64,000 nt of DNA from JAICJR01 sp036555755 (GTDB taxonomy: Bacteria > Actinomycetota > Thermoleophilia > Solirubrobacterales > Thermoleophilaceae). The position numbers and the translations under genes are program-made. How positions within the stretch are numbered: the stretch's first letter is position 1; every line of letters begins with the position of its first letter. This document shows, piece after piece, positions 1-8,907 of this stretch. The stretch is taken from contig DATBKS010000078.1 in the NCBI GenBank assembly GCA_036555755.1, positions 8,675 to 72,674 on the forward strand. Direction: 5' to 3'. A model generated the notes under the pieces. That model was not told the origin of the DNA and did no database searches. It worked only from the letters and a program-made list of their open reading frames with translations.

Positions 1-561
1 GAGCCGCTCGGGGCCCGTCTTCTTGCTCACGCCGTCGCGCTCGCGCGCGTCGTCCGGGATGTCGCGCGCGGCCTCGAGGTCCGCCCCGAAGGCCTCCACG
101 ATCGCGTGCGAGCCGAGATCGACCCGAAAGCGCTGCACATCGAGTCCCGCACCGCGCGCCTCCTCCACGAGGGCCTCGGTGTTGTCGAGCTTGCGCCGAA
201 AGCAGAACAGGCCCTCGCGCACGGCGCGCAGATACGCGTAGCCGCCGTCGCTCGCCTGCTCCGCCGCCGCCTTCACCGCCATGCACGCCGGATAGCTGCT
301 CGTGATCGGTCCCTCGCTCCACAGCCGCGCATCGACCGGCATTCCCGCTTGTTCCGACACATCGAGCCAGTGCGTGAGCAGCCAGCGATACGCCTTCTCC
401 CCACCGTCCTTCGCCGCCGTGAAGTCGCGGGCGAGACCGCCCATCACGTAGGTCCAGGACAGGGAGTCGCCGAATTCCACCATGAGGCGCCGTAGCTTGG
501 GCTCGGTGCTCCAGGACCACGCGCACGACGGATCCGTGAAATATCTGATGCGCACAGCCAT
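1..561 (-). CDS. DsbA-family thioredoxin-like oxidoreductase, partial (C-terminus outside window)
   Basis: An open frame on the minus strand runs from an ATG at 561-559 off the left edge, giving 187 codons. The N-terminus reads MAVRIRYFTDPSCAWSW, which fits the first strand and active-site loop of DsbA/FrnE-like proteins. The usual CxxC is replaced by SCAW, so only one cysteine is present there. Downstream helical segments (for example EKAYRWLLTHWLD and GLFCFRRKLDNTEALVEEA) fit the inserted helical domain. It is divergent from the kinase at 586, with 24 bp between the starts. A TATTTT hexamer lies 10 nt upstream of the ATG, so the 5' UTR is very short. The family call is by motif; the substrate is unknown. 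Confidence 0.7.
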   Translation of the reverse strand, partial: MAVRIRYFTDPSCAWSWSTEPKLRRLMVEFGDSLSWTYVMGGLARDFTAAKDGGEKAYRWLLTHWLDVSEQAGMPVDARLWSEGPITSSYPACMAVKAAAEQASDGGYAYLRAVREGLFCFRRKLDNTEALVEEARGAGLDVQRFRVDLGSHAIVEAFGADLEAARDIPDDARERDGVSKKTGPERL

Positions 562-585
562 CGAGTCGCCCAAAATAGACCAGCA

Positions 586-2076
586 GTGATAGGCACTCTT
601 CTCAGCGGACGCTTCCGGCTGGAGGAGCGAGTGGGCTCCGGAGGGATGTCCACCGTCTACCGCGCTTTCGACGAGACACTCGAGCGCTGGGTGGCCATCA
701 AGATCCTCCAGACGGAGATCGCGGAGGACGACGACCAGCTGGAGCGCTTCCGCCGCGAGGCCCGCGCGGTGGCCCGCCTGAACCACGCGCACGTCGTCAC
801 CGTGATCGACGCCGGCGAGGACCAGGGCTGTCCCTACATCGTCTTCGAGTACATCTCGGGCGAGACGCTGAAGGAGCGCATCCGGCGGCTCGGCCGGCTG
901 CCGGTCCCCGAGGCGCTCGCGTACGCGATCGAAATCGCATACGCCCTCCAGGCCGCGCACGGCGAGCGGCTCGTGCACCGCGACGTGAAACCGCAGAACG
1001 TCCTGCTCGACACCGATGGGCGCGCGAAGGTCACCGACTTCGGCATCGCGCGCTCGCTCGAGAGCGGCGAGGGCCTGACGCTCGCCGGCCGCGTGCTCGG
1101 CACCACCGACTACGTCTCCCCCGAGCAGGCACTCGGCCAGGAGGTGACGCCGCAGTCCGACATCTACTCGCTCGGCGTCGTGCTGTACGAGATGCTCACG
1201 GGCGACGTGCCGTTCCGCGCCGACGCCCCGGTGGCGGTCGCGATGAAGCACGTGCGCGAGCCGCTACCCGACGTGCAACTCGCACGGCCGGAGGTCTCCG
1301 CCAACACGGCCGCCATCGTCGACCGCGCCACCGCCAAGGAGACGCGCAACCGCTACCAGTCGATCGAGGAGATGCTCGGCGACCTCGAGGGCGCGCTCGC
1401 GCTCGAGGCCTCGCGCGCCGGCGAGACGAGCGGCGAGGCGACCACGGTCCTGCGCGCCCTGCCCGAGGAGCGCTACCGCGTGCCCTGGCGCCTGCGCTTC
1501 CCACGCCGTGCCGCCGCGCTCACGGCCCTGTTCGCCGCGCTCGTGGCGGTGGCGATCGTGCTGCTCGTGAGCCGCACGCACGAGTCCAAGCCGCCGACGA
1601 ACGAGCCCACGCAACCGAAGGGCACACCCGCGCTCGTGGCGCTGAAGCTGCCGGTCGGCTCAGCTCACGACTACGACCCGATCGGCGGCGACGGCGAGCA
1701 CCATGCAGACACGGGCAAGGCGATCGACCACAACCCGGTCTCCGCCTGGACCACCGAGACCTACGACAGCGGAATTCCGGCGACCAAGCCGGGCGTGGGA
1801 CTGTACGTCGATACCGGCGATCCGGTGGCGGCGCGGAAGCTCGACATCATCAGCCGCCAGTCCACCTACAAGGCCCAGGTCCTTGCCGCGGACGGGCCGG
1901 GCGCGCCGCCGAACATCGGTGGCTGGACGCCCGTGTCGGGCACGTTCACCGTGCAGGACGTCGCCCACGTCCCGATCGATACCAAGGGCAAGAGCTACCA
2001 GCTCTATCTCGTGTGGATCACCGAGCTGCCGGCGAACGGCCAGGGCGGGATCAACGAGCTCACGCTCAGCCGCTAG
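586..2076 (+). CDS. Membrane Ser/Thr protein kinase with extracellular discoidin-like domain
   Basis: This 496-residue protein carries a complete eukaryotic-type kinase domain at about residues 10-270: a glycine loop (GSGGMSTVY), the ATP-anchoring Lys39, catalytic HRDVKPQN at 131-138 and DFG at 151-153. A single hydrophobic span near residues 308-328 follows. The outside part has about 160 residues and no PASTA repeats; it looks like a beta-sandwich of the F5/8 (discoidin) kind, with HNPVSAWTTETY resembling that fold's N-terminal motif. It may sense an envelope ligand. The start is GTG at 586. Its TAG shares the CTAG at 2073-2076 with the convergent ddl stop. The kinase call is certain; the outer-domain call is inference. 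Confidence 0.9.
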   Translation: MIGTLLSGRFRLEERVGSGGMSTVYRAFDETLERWVAIKILQTEIAEDDDQLERFRREARAVARLNHAHVVTVIDAGEDQGCPYIVFEYISGETLKERIRRLGRLPVPEALAYAIEIAYALQAAHGERLVHRDVKPQNVLLDTDGRAKVTDFGIARSLESGEGLTLAGRVLGTTDYVSPEQALGQEVTPQSDIYSLGVVLYEMLTGDVPFRADAPVAVAMKHVREPLPDVQLARPEVSANTAAIVDRATAKETRNRYQSIEEMLGDLEGALALEASRAGETSGEATTVLRALPEERYRVPWRLRFPRRAAALTALFAALVAVAIVLLVSRTHESKPPTNEPTQPKGTPALVALKLPVGSAHDYDPIGGDGEHHADTGKAIDHNPVSAWTTETYDSGIPATKPGVGLYVDTGDPVAARKLDIISRQSTYKAQVLAADGPGAPPNIGGWTPVSGTFTVQDVAHVPIDTKGKSYQLYLVWITELPANGQGGINELTLSR

Positions 2077-3044
2077 AAGCGGTAGGCGCGCTCTTCGCGG
2101 TAGCGCTCGAGGCCCAGCTCGAGCAGCCGGTCGAGGAGTTCAGTGAACGGCAGCCCGGAGGCGGCGAACATCTTCGGGAAGCCGCTCGTCTGCGTGAAGC
2201 CGGGGATCGTGTTGAGCTCGTTGATCAGCACGCGCTCGCCGTCCTCGACGAAGAAGTCGGCGCGCGCGAAGCCCGAGCAGCCGACGCTCCGGTAGACCTC
2301 CACGGCCAGCGCGCGCACCTGCTCGTTCACCGCCTCGTCGAGACGGGGCGGCACGATCAGCTCCATGCCCCCGGGCGTGTACTTGGCCTCGAAGTCGTAC
2401 CAGTCGGCATGCGCGTCGATCTCGCCGGGGATCGAGGCGACCGGCTCGCGGTTGCCGATCACCGAGCACTCCACCTCGATGCCCGTTTGCATGCGCTCGA
2501 CAATCGCGACCGGGTCGTGAGCGAACGACAGTGCCAGCGCCGCCGGCAGCTCCTCCGCGATGCCCACCTTCGAGATCCCTACCGACGAGCCGAGCCGCGC
2601 CGGCTTGACGAACAGCGGCAGCCCGAGACGCTCCACCAGCTCGCCCGGGTCGACGCCCTCGCGCACCGCGGCGTACTCCACCTGTGGCAGCCCGCGGCTC
2701 GCGATCAGGTCCTTGAACACCGCCTTGTCCATGCACACGGCCGACGCCAGCACTCCCGCGCCCACGTAGGGAACGTCGAGTGTCTCGAGCAGCCCTTGCA
2801 CCGTGCCGTCCTCCCCGAACGGCCCGTGCAGCACCGGGAAGACGATGTCGGCGCCGAGCGGCGGAGCGCCCGGGTCGAGCGTCACGGGCTCGCCGTCGCA
2901 GGTCCAGCGGCCGTCCTCGCGGCCGATCTCGATCACCACCACGTCGTGGCCGCCCTCGGCCAACCCGTCGCGCACCGACGCCGCGGAGGAGAGCGAGATC
3001 TCGTGCTCGCTCGAGCGGCCGCCTGCTAGGAGAGCGACCCTCAC
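2073..3044 (-). CDS. ddl: D-alanine--D-alanine ligase
   Basis: Ddl joins two D-alanines with ATP to make the terminal dipeptide of the peptidoglycan precursor in the cytoplasm. The 323-residue protein has the ATP-grasp layout: N-terminal GGRSSEHEISL, the VLHGPFGEDGT loop, KPARLGSSVGI, and the metal/ligand segment LINELNTIPGFTQTSGFPKM. The start is GTG at 3044-3042. It overlaps the pknB stop as GTGA, so translation is probably coupled to pknB. Finding ddl as the last gene of the pknB operon is unusual; it is more often with murF or elsewhere. The 3' end shares a CTAG tetramer with the convergent kinase gene. Confidence 0.95.
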   Translation of the reverse strand: MRVALLAGGRSSEHEISLSSAASVRDGLAEGGHDVVVIEIGREDGRWTCDGEPVTLDPGAPPLGADIVFPVLHGPFGEDGTVQGLLETLDVPYVGAGVLASAVCMDKAVFKDLIASRGLPQVEYAAVREGVDPGELVERLGLPLFVKPARLGSSVGISKVGIAEELPAALALSFAHDPVAIVERMQTGIEVECSVIGNREPVASIPGEIDAHADWYDFEAKYTPGGMELIVPPRLDEAVNEQVRALAVEVYRSVGCSGFARADFFVEDGERVLINELNTIPGFTQTSGFPKMFAASGLPFTELLDRLLELGLERYREERAYRF

Positions 3045-4909
3045 GGCGTGGTCGGAGTGGGCTCGGCCGGAGTGCCCGGGTTGGTTGGTGTCGTATTGGT
3101 CTGGAAGCGGCCGACGTAGATCACCACGGTGCGGCCCTTCTTGAGAAGCGTGCCCGCCACCGGCCGTTCCTGGATCACCATGCCGTCCTGAGTCTGGTCC
3201 GTGGTCGTCTTGTCCTTCGCCTGCACCTTGAAGCCCGCCGCCTGAAGCGTGGCGGTGGCCTGCGCGGGGCTCTGCCCGGTCACGTCCGGCACCTGCGCGG
3301 TGTCCGGCCCCTTCGAGATCGTCAGCGTCACGCTCGTGCCCTTGTTCACCGTCGTGCCGCCGGGCGGATCCTGCGAGATCACCGTGCCCTTCGGCTTGTC
3401 CGAGTTCTCCTGGTTGTCGGTGTACGACAGCCCGGCGTTCTTCAGCGTGGAGTGGGCAGCCGCGGTCGTCTGACCAGACACGTCGGGCACCTTCACCTGC
3501 ACGGGCCCGCTGCTGACGATCACCTGCACGCGGGAGCCCTTCTGCACCGTGGTGCCGTCCGGGGGCGAGGTCTGGATGACCTGCCCCTTGGGCACGGTGG
3601 TCGAGTGTCTCGAGGTCGAGTCCGCGATCAGCCCGCGCCTGGTCAAGGCCTTCGTCGCCGTCGATAAGGTCAGCCCGGTCACGAGCGGCACTTCGACGGT
3701 GCCCGGCCCCCTCGACACCTGGAGGGTGACGGTCGAGCCCTTGTCCACCTTCGTCCCGGCCTCGGGGCTCTGGCCGATCACCTGGCCCACCGGCGAGCCG
3801 CTCTCGCGATGCCGTACCTGCACGTCGAAGCCGTGGCCGTCGAGAGTGACCGTGGCGGCAGCCTCCTGCTTGCCGGTCACGTCGGGCACCGTCACGCGCG
3901 AGTTCTGCAGCAGCGCCCAGATACCCACGCCGATGGCGGCGGCGAGCACCAGTCCGAGCAAGATCCACGGCCAGCGGCGCGGACCGCGGCGGCCGGTGGT
4001 GGCGACCGGACCCGTGGGCGGCGGGGCGACCGGCGCCCACACCGCGGTGTCCTGCCCCTTGCCGCCGTTCGTCCCGGACGCGATCGCGGAACGGGCAGCC
4101 TCGAGGGCGGCGATGAACTCGTCCGCGCTCGCGTAGCGCTGCTCGGGCTGCTTCGCCAGCGCCTTCATCACCGCGGACTCGAGCGCCGGGTTGATGTCCG
4201 GCCGCACGGCGGCCAACCGCGGCGGCGGCTCGCTGAGGTGCTTGAGCGCGATCGACACCGCGCTGTCGCCCTCGAACGGCACCTTGCCGCCGAGCATCTC
4301 GTAGAGGATCACGCCGATCGAATAGAGGTCGGACGCGGCAGTCACCCCGTGCCCCTGCGCCTGCTCGGGCGACAGGTACTGCGCGGTGCCCATGATCGAG
4401 CCGGTCTCCGTCATCTCGGAGGCGCCGGCCCGCGCGATGCCGAAGTCCGTGACCTTCACGTTGCCCTGCGGCCCGACCATCACGTTGTGCGGCTTGAAGT
4501 CCCGGTGGATCACACCGCGCTTGTGCGCGAAGCCGGCCGCGCGCAGGATCTGGATACCGAGGTCGATCGCGCGCTCCTGCGGCAGCGGCGCCTCGCGCTT
4601 GATGAGGTCCTTGAGCGTCTCGCCCTGGAGGAACTCCATCGCGATGTAGTAGGTGCCGTCGTGCGCGCCGCGGTCGAACACGCCGACCACGTTGGGGTGC
4701 TGGAGTCCGGCGGCGGCGCTCGCCTCCCGCCGGAAGCGCTCGACGAACTCCTGGTCCTGAGCGAAGCGGTGGTGAAGCACCTTGAGCGCCACCTGGCGGC
4801 CGAGGTGCGTGTCCTCGGCCACGTACACGTCGGCCATGCCGCCCGACCCGATCCGGTTGAGGATCCGGTAGCGGCCGTCAACGACGGTGTTGCCCGCGAC
4901 CTCGGCCAT
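3041..4909 (-). CDS. pknB: PASTA-domain Ser/Thr protein kinase PknB
   Basis: PknB senses peptidoglycan fragments and phosphorylates division and cell-wall proteins. The 622-residue product has a kinase domain at about 10-275 (GSGGMADVY, Lys43, HRDFKPHN at 135-142, DFG at 155-157). An Ala/Pro linker follows, then a membrane span near 310-335 (WPWILLGLVLAAAIG) and four extracellular PASTA repeats, each starting VPDVTG, VPLVTG or VPDVSG. The ATG at 4909 overlaps the pbpA stop as TGATG. The order pknB-pbpA-rodA-pstP-fhaB-fhaA matches the conserved actinobacterial operon. The unusual reading HRDFKPHN instead of HRDVKPAN is conservative. Confidence 0.97.
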   Translation of the reverse strand: MAEVAGNTVVDGRYRILNRIGSGGMADVYVAEDTHLGRQVALKVLHHRFAQDQEFVERFRREASAAAGLQHPNVVGVFDRGAHDGTYYIAMEFLQGETLKDLIKREAPLPQERAIDLGIQILRAAGFAHKRGVIHRDFKPHNVMVGPQGNVKVTDFGIARAGASEMTETGSIMGTAQYLSPEQAQGHGVTAASDLYSIGVILYEMLGGKVPFEGDSAVSIALKHLSEPPPRLAAVRPDINPALESAVMKALAKQPEQRYASADEFIAALEAARSAIASGTNGGKGQDTAVWAPVAPPPTGPVATTGRRGPRRWPWILLGLVLAAAIGVGIWALLQNSRVTVPDVTGKQEAAATVTLDGHGFDVQVRHRESGSPVGQVIGQSPEAGTKVDKGSTVTLQVSRGPGTVEVPLVTGLTLSTATKALTRRGLIADSTSRHSTTVPKGQVIQTSPPDGTTVQKGSRVQVIVSSGPVQVKVPDVSGQTTAAAHSTLKNAGLSYTDNQENSDKPKGTVISQDPPGGTTVNKGTSVTLTISKGPDTAQVPDVTGQSPAQATATLQAAGFKVQAKDKTTTDQTQDGMVIQERPVAGTLLKKGRTVVIYVGRFQTNTTPTNPGTPAEPTPTTP

Positions 4910-6354
4910 CAGCCGTTCGCCCCCAGCATCTGCTCGATCACCTGCTTGGCGATCGGCGCCGCCACCGTGCCGCCCTCGCCCTGCGTGCGCTCGACGGTCA
5001 CCGCGATCGCCACGCGCGGATTCGGCACGGGCGCGAACGCGATGAACCACGCCTGGTTGGCCGTGCCGTTCGCCACCTCGGCCGTACCGGTCTTCCCGGC
5101 CACGGTGATGCCGGGGATCTGCGCGGATGTCGCGGTGCCGGCCTTCACCACCTGCTCCATCATCGCGGTCACCTGCTGCGCGGTCGACTCCTTCATCACC
5201 TGGTCGATCTCGGCGGGCCCGCGCGTGTCCACCACGCGACCCTCGGGGGTCTCGATCCGGTCGACGAGCCGCGGCTTCATCAGCTTGCCGCCGTTCGCCA
5301 CCGCCGCGGCCACCTCGGCCATCTGGAGCGGCGACACCCGCAGGCGCTCCTGCCCGATCGCCACGCGCGCGATGTCGATCGCGTCGTTCGGCCCGAGCAG
5401 CTGGCCGTGCGATCCGTACACACCGCTCACCCCAAGCTCGTCCGACGGAAGATCGAGCAGCGGCTTCTTGTCGAAGCCGAAGCGGTTCATGTACTTGAAC
5501 ATGATGTCGTTGCCGAGCTTCTCGCCCACCTCACCCCAAACGGTGTTCACGGATTTGGCCAGTCCCTCGGTGAGCGTGAGCGGACCATAGTTGCCGCTGC
5601 CCTCGGTACAGCAGTTCGAGAGCGGCACGCCGCCGAGGATCTTCGGCGACTTGCCCGACACGACCGAGTTCGGCGTGTAGCGCCCGCTGTCGATCGCGGC
5701 GGTGGCGGTCACCACCTTCATCGTCGAGCCCGGCGGGTAGCCGCCCTGCGTCGCGCGGTTGAACAGCGGCGCGGCCTTGTCGGTGTTGAGCTGCTTGAAG
5801 TCGGTCGGGATGTCGTTGGGGTTGTAGTCCGGCACGCTCGCCATCACGCGCACGGCGCCGCTGCGCGGGTCGAGCGCCACCACGGATCCAGGCCGCCCTG
5901 CGAGCAGCTGGAGCGAAAGCCGCTGCGCCGCCGGGTCGAGCGTCGTGTGGAGGTCGTTGCCCTCCTTCTTCTGGCCCGACAGCTCGTCGATGATCGAAGA
6001 GAACTCGTTGGCGTTGCCGGAGAGGTCGTCGTTGTACTTCTTCTCGAGTCCGGCGCTGCCGTGTGAGATGAACGAGTAGCCGACCGTGTGCGAGAACAGG
6101 TCGTTCGTCGGGTAGATGCGGCTGTAGCGAAGCGTCGGCCCGTGACCCGTGCGCTTGTTCACCGCGAGCCGAGTGCCGTCCGCGGCGAGGATGAACCCGC
6201 GCGGAATCTGGAGCTGCTCGAGCAGAGGCCGCCGGTTGGCGGTCTGGTTCTGGAGGCTCTTCGCCTCGAACACCGTCCAGCGCGAGGTGAACACGATCAG
6301 CAGCGTGAACAGCACGAGTACAACGGCGAAGAGCTGGGTGATCTGGCGGTTCAA
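4909..6354 (-). CDS. pbpA: Penicillin-binding protein PbpA (class B transpeptidase)
   Basis: This is a D,D-transpeptidase that cross-links peptidoglycan outside the membrane. The 481-residue protein has an N-terminal membrane anchor at about 8-25. The transpeptidase motifs are in order: STMK at 210-213 (nucleophile Ser210), SVN at 268-270 and KTGT at 421-424. The start is TTG at 6354, overlapping the rodA stop as TTGA. A GGAGG six bases upstream supports this rare start. It is paired with the glycosyltransferase RodA encoded immediately upstream, as in the usual SEDS-bPBP pair, and is probably regulated by the adjacent PknB/PstP. Confidence 0.96.
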   Translation of the reverse strand: MNRQITQLFAVVLVLFTLLIVFTSRWTVFEAKSLQNQTANRRPLLEQLQIPRGFILAADGTRLAVNKRTGHGPTLRYSRIYPTNDLFSHTVGYSFISHGSAGLEKKYNDDLSGNANEFSSIIDELSGQKKEGNDLHTTLDPAAQRLSLQLLAGRPGSVVALDPRSGAVRVMASVPDYNPNDIPTDFKQLNTDKAAPLFNRATQGGYPPGSTMKVVTATAAIDSGRYTPNSVVSGKSPKILGGVPLSNCCTEGSGNYGPLTLTEGLAKSVNTVWGEVGEKLGNDIMFKYMNRFGFDKKPLLDLPSDELGVSGVYGSHGQLLGPNDAIDIARVAIGQERLRVSPLQMAEVAAAVANGGKLMKPRLVDRIETPEGRVVDTRGPAEIDQVMKESTAQQVTAMMEQVVKAGTATSAQIPGITVAGKTGTAEVANGTANQAWFIAFAPVPNPRVAIAVTVERTQGEGGTVAAPIAKQVIEQMLGANG

Positions 6355-7661
6355 ACCACGCCTCCGCGTTCCGCCGGTCCGGTGCGCGCGCTGTTCGAGA
6401 TGATCAGCAGTAAGGCCAGCACCACGAAGTTGGCGAGGATCGAGCTGCCGCCGTAGGAGACGAACGGGAGCGTGACACCGGTCAGCGGGATCACACGCGT
6501 CACGCCGCCGACGATCACGAACACCTGCAGCGCGAACACCGACGCGAGCCCCGCGGCCAGCAGCTTCGAGAAACCGTCGTGCGCGATCAGCGCCGTCTTG
6601 AACCCGCGCGCGGCGAACAGCATGTAGACGAGGATGAGCGCGGCCGCCCCGAACAGGCCGAGCTCATCCGTGATCACCGCGTAGATCGTGTCGGTGTGCG
6701 CGGCGGGCAGGATCGTGACCGAGCGACCTCCCGCCACGGGTAACTGCAACAGCGACTGGCCGAACCCGCGTCCGAACAGCCCGCCGTCGGCCTGCGCGAA
6801 CAGGGCCTGCGCGATCTGATAGCCGGCGCCCTCGACCAGGCTCGGCCGGAACGGGTGCAGCCAGATCTGGACGCGCTCGTGCACGTGCGGCACGTGGTTG
6901 GCGAAGAACACCGCACCGGCGGCGAAGATCCCAAGCCCGGCAACGACGAACGAGATCCGCGCCGTAGCCACGTAGAGCATCGCGAGGAAGGCGCCAAAGA
7001 ACATGATCGAGCTGCCCAGGTCGCGGATGAAGATCAGCATCAGCATCGCGAGGCCCCAGACGAGCAGCAGCGGGCCGATGTGCTTGAGGCTGATGCGCGG
7101 GATACGCCCGCGGACGAGCACGTCGCGCGTCTCGCGCAGGTAGCTCGCCAGGAAGATGACGATGCCGATCTTCGCGAACTCGGCGGGCTGGAACTGGAGC
7201 GAGCCGAAGTGGATCGCCAGGTATGCGCCGTTCGTCGCACCGCCGATTCCCGGCACCCGCGGCAGCAGCAATAACCCGATACTCACCGCCGCGATCGTGT
7301 AGCGGTAGCGCTCGAGCACGCGGTAGTCACGCAGGAACACGATCGTCGCGCAGAACAGCGCGAGCCCGACCACGAACCACTCGGCCTGCTGGCGCGCGAG
7401 CTTCGGGTCGATCCGGTAGATCATCACCAGCCCGAACGCGGCGAGCAGCGCGCCGAGCGGGAACAGATAGGGGTCCGCGTTGGGCAGGCGCGCCCGGATG
7501 AAGATGTGCGCGAACAGGCAGCAGCCGAGGAAGAACGCGCCGTAGGTGAGCGTGACCTTGTTGATCTGCGACGAGCGGGTGATGAGCACGGCGGTGAAGC
7601 CACCGGTGACAAGCAGGGTCACCGGCAGCAGGCCGAACAGCTCGCGTGAGCGTGCCGACAT
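6351..7661 (-). CDS. rodA: SEDS glycosyltransferase RodA (FtsW/RodA/SpoVE family)
   Basis: RodA polymerises lipid II into glycan strands during cell elongation. The 436-residue protein has about ten or more hydrophobic spans. It contains family signatures such as the loop AQADGGLFGRGFGQS and the C-terminal ITRVIPLTGVTLPFVSYGGSS region (read as VIPLTGVTLPFVSYGGSS). The start is ATG at 7661, three bases after the pstP stop. The stop overlaps the pbpA start. Its place between pstP and pbpA, within a module of phosphoprotein regulators, is the standard actinobacterial context. Confidence 0.96.
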   Translation of the reverse strand: MSARSRELFGLLPVTLLVTGGFTAVLITRSSQINKVTLTYGAFFLGCCLFAHIFIRARLPNADPYLFPLGALLAAFGLVMIYRIDPKLARQQAEWFVVGLALFCATIVFLRDYRVLERYRYTIAAVSIGLLLLPRVPGIGGATNGAYLAIHFGSLQFQPAEFAKIGIVIFLASYLRETRDVLVRGRIPRISLKHIGPLLLVWGLAMLMLIFIRDLGSSIMFFGAFLAMLYVATARISFVVAGLGIFAAGAVFFANHVPHVHERVQIWLHPFRPSLVEGAGYQIAQALFAQADGGLFGRGFGQSLLQLPVAGGRSVTILPAAHTDTIYAVITDELGLFGAAALILVYMLFAARGFKTALIAHDGFSKLLAAGLASVFALQVFVIVGGVTRVIPLTGVTLPFVSYGGSSILANFVVLALLLIISNSARTGPAERGGVV

Positions 7662-7664
7662 CGG

Positions 7665-8903
7665 CTACCCCTCGCTCCGCTCGAGCGAGCGCAACAGGTC
7701 CACGGCGTCGCCGCGGCTGCGCAGACGGTGGTTCAGCACGGCGTGCCGCTGGCGTGCCGGCAGGGCCGCGGCCGGCACGCTGCTCTCGTACTGCTCCGTG
7801 TAGAGCTTGATGCCGAGCGGCAGGTCGTACGGCACGCCGCGGTACATCGTCACGAGACCGTTGTCGTCGGTGCCGACGAAGTAGAGCTCACGGGAGGCCG
7901 CATAGAGGCCGCCGATCGCGGCGAAGAGGATGATCAACGCGACTGCAGCCGCCAACGGCCAGCGGGCCCGGCGGCCTCTGGCGGCCTCTGGCGGCGTCCG
8001 CGGTCCGCGGTCCGCAGTCGGCAGGGCGGTTGACGCGGCGGACTGCGGACTGCGGACTGCGGACTGCGGACGTGGGGCCGCCGGGATGACGACCGTGTTG
8101 CCGCCCGGATCGACGGCGGGCCCGCCCTGCGCCGGCAGCACCTCGGTACCGCTCAGTGTGTCCGACTCCTCGCCGCCCCCGCTCGCCTCGTCCACGAGCT
8201 TGAACAGGACGACGGTGATGTTGTCCTTGCCGCCGCCGGCGTTCGCCTCGTCCACGAGCTGCTTGGCGGCCTGCTGCAAGGACGAGCGCGCGCGCAGGAT
8301 CTCGGCCATGCGCTCCTCGGTCACCATGCCGGTGAGCCCGTCGGAGCAGAGCAGGTACACGTCGCCGTCCTTGGCGGGGTAGGTGAAGGTCTCGACGTCG
8401 ACGGTCGGCTCGGGTCCGAGCGCGCGCGTGATGATCGAGCGACGCGGGTCCACCTCGGCGTCCTCCGCGGAGAGCTTGCCCATCCGCATCAGCTCCTCCA
8501 CGAGCGAGTGGTCCTGCGTGAGCCGCTCGAGCTCGTCGTCGCGGAAGCGGTAGGCGCGGCTGTCGCCAACGTGCCCGAGCGAGATCTCGTTCTCTCCCAC
8601 CAGCGCGGCGGTCAGCGTCGTGCCCATCCCGGCGTGCGACTCGTCCGAGCGCGCCAGGTCGTAGATCTTGCGGTTCGCCGCCCGCGCGATGTTCGCCAGA
8701 CGATCCTCGGGACTGCCGTCGGCGCCCTCGTGCTGCGTGAACTCGTCCACGGCGATCTGCGACGCCACCTCGCCCGAGCGCGCGCCGCCCATCCCGTCCG
8801 CGACGGCGAACATCGGCGCGGACTCGTAGAAGCGGTCCTCGTTCGTATGCCGCTGACGGCCTACGTCGGTGAGCCCTGCCTCTTCCGCGATTCTGAGTGC
8901 CAA
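7665..8903 (-). CDS. pstP: PP2C-type Ser/Thr phosphatase PstP
   Basis: PstP removes phosphate from proteins modified by PknB-type kinases. The N-terminal PP2C domain (about 1-235) shows TDVGRQRHTNEDRF, the metal site VADGMGG at 34-40, and CSDGLTGMV. A low-complexity linker follows, then a membrane span (LAAAVALIILFAAIGGLY) and a small outer domain. The start is TTG at 8903, with AGGAG seven bases upstream overlapping the end of fhaB. Two inverted arrays of 7-bp repeats encode the variable linker (positions 7996-8072). They keep the frame only because their total length happens to fit, so this linker should vary between strains. Confidence 0.95.
   Translation of the reverse strand: MALRIAEEAGLTDVGRQRHTNEDRFYESAPMFAVADGMGGARSGEVASQIAVDEFTQHEGADGSPEDRLANIARAANRKIYDLARSDESHAGMGTTLTAALVGENEISLGHVGDSRAYRFRDDELERLTQDHSLVEELMRMGKLSAEDAEVDPRRSIITRALGPEPTVDVETFTYPAKDGDVYLLCSDGLTGMVTEERMAEILRARSSLQQAAKQLVDEANAGGGKDNITVVLFKLVDEASGGGEESDTLSGTEVLPAQGGPAVDPGGNTVVIPAAPRPQSAVRSPQSAASTALPTADRGPRTPPEAARGRRARWPLAAAVALIILFAAIGGLYAASRELYFVGTDDNGLVTMYRGVPYDLPLGIKLYTEQYESSVPAAALPARQRHAVLNHRLRSRGDAVDLLRSLERSEG
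7996..8072. repeat. Inverted pair of heptanucleotide tandem arrays inside pstP
   Basis: Four units of GTCCGCR-type (7996-8023, the last degenerate) face four perfect GCGGACT units plus GCGGACG (8038-8072). The two arrays are reverse complements and could form a long hairpin with a loop of about 14 nt. They lie in the linker between the phosphatase domain and the membrane span. Confidence 0.85.
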
Positions 8904-8907
8904 GGAG

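Noticed and set aside
3809..5590. A 593-codon plus-strand frame across pknB and pbpA
   Set aside because: It crosses two well-supported genes on the other strand and has no recognisable domain.
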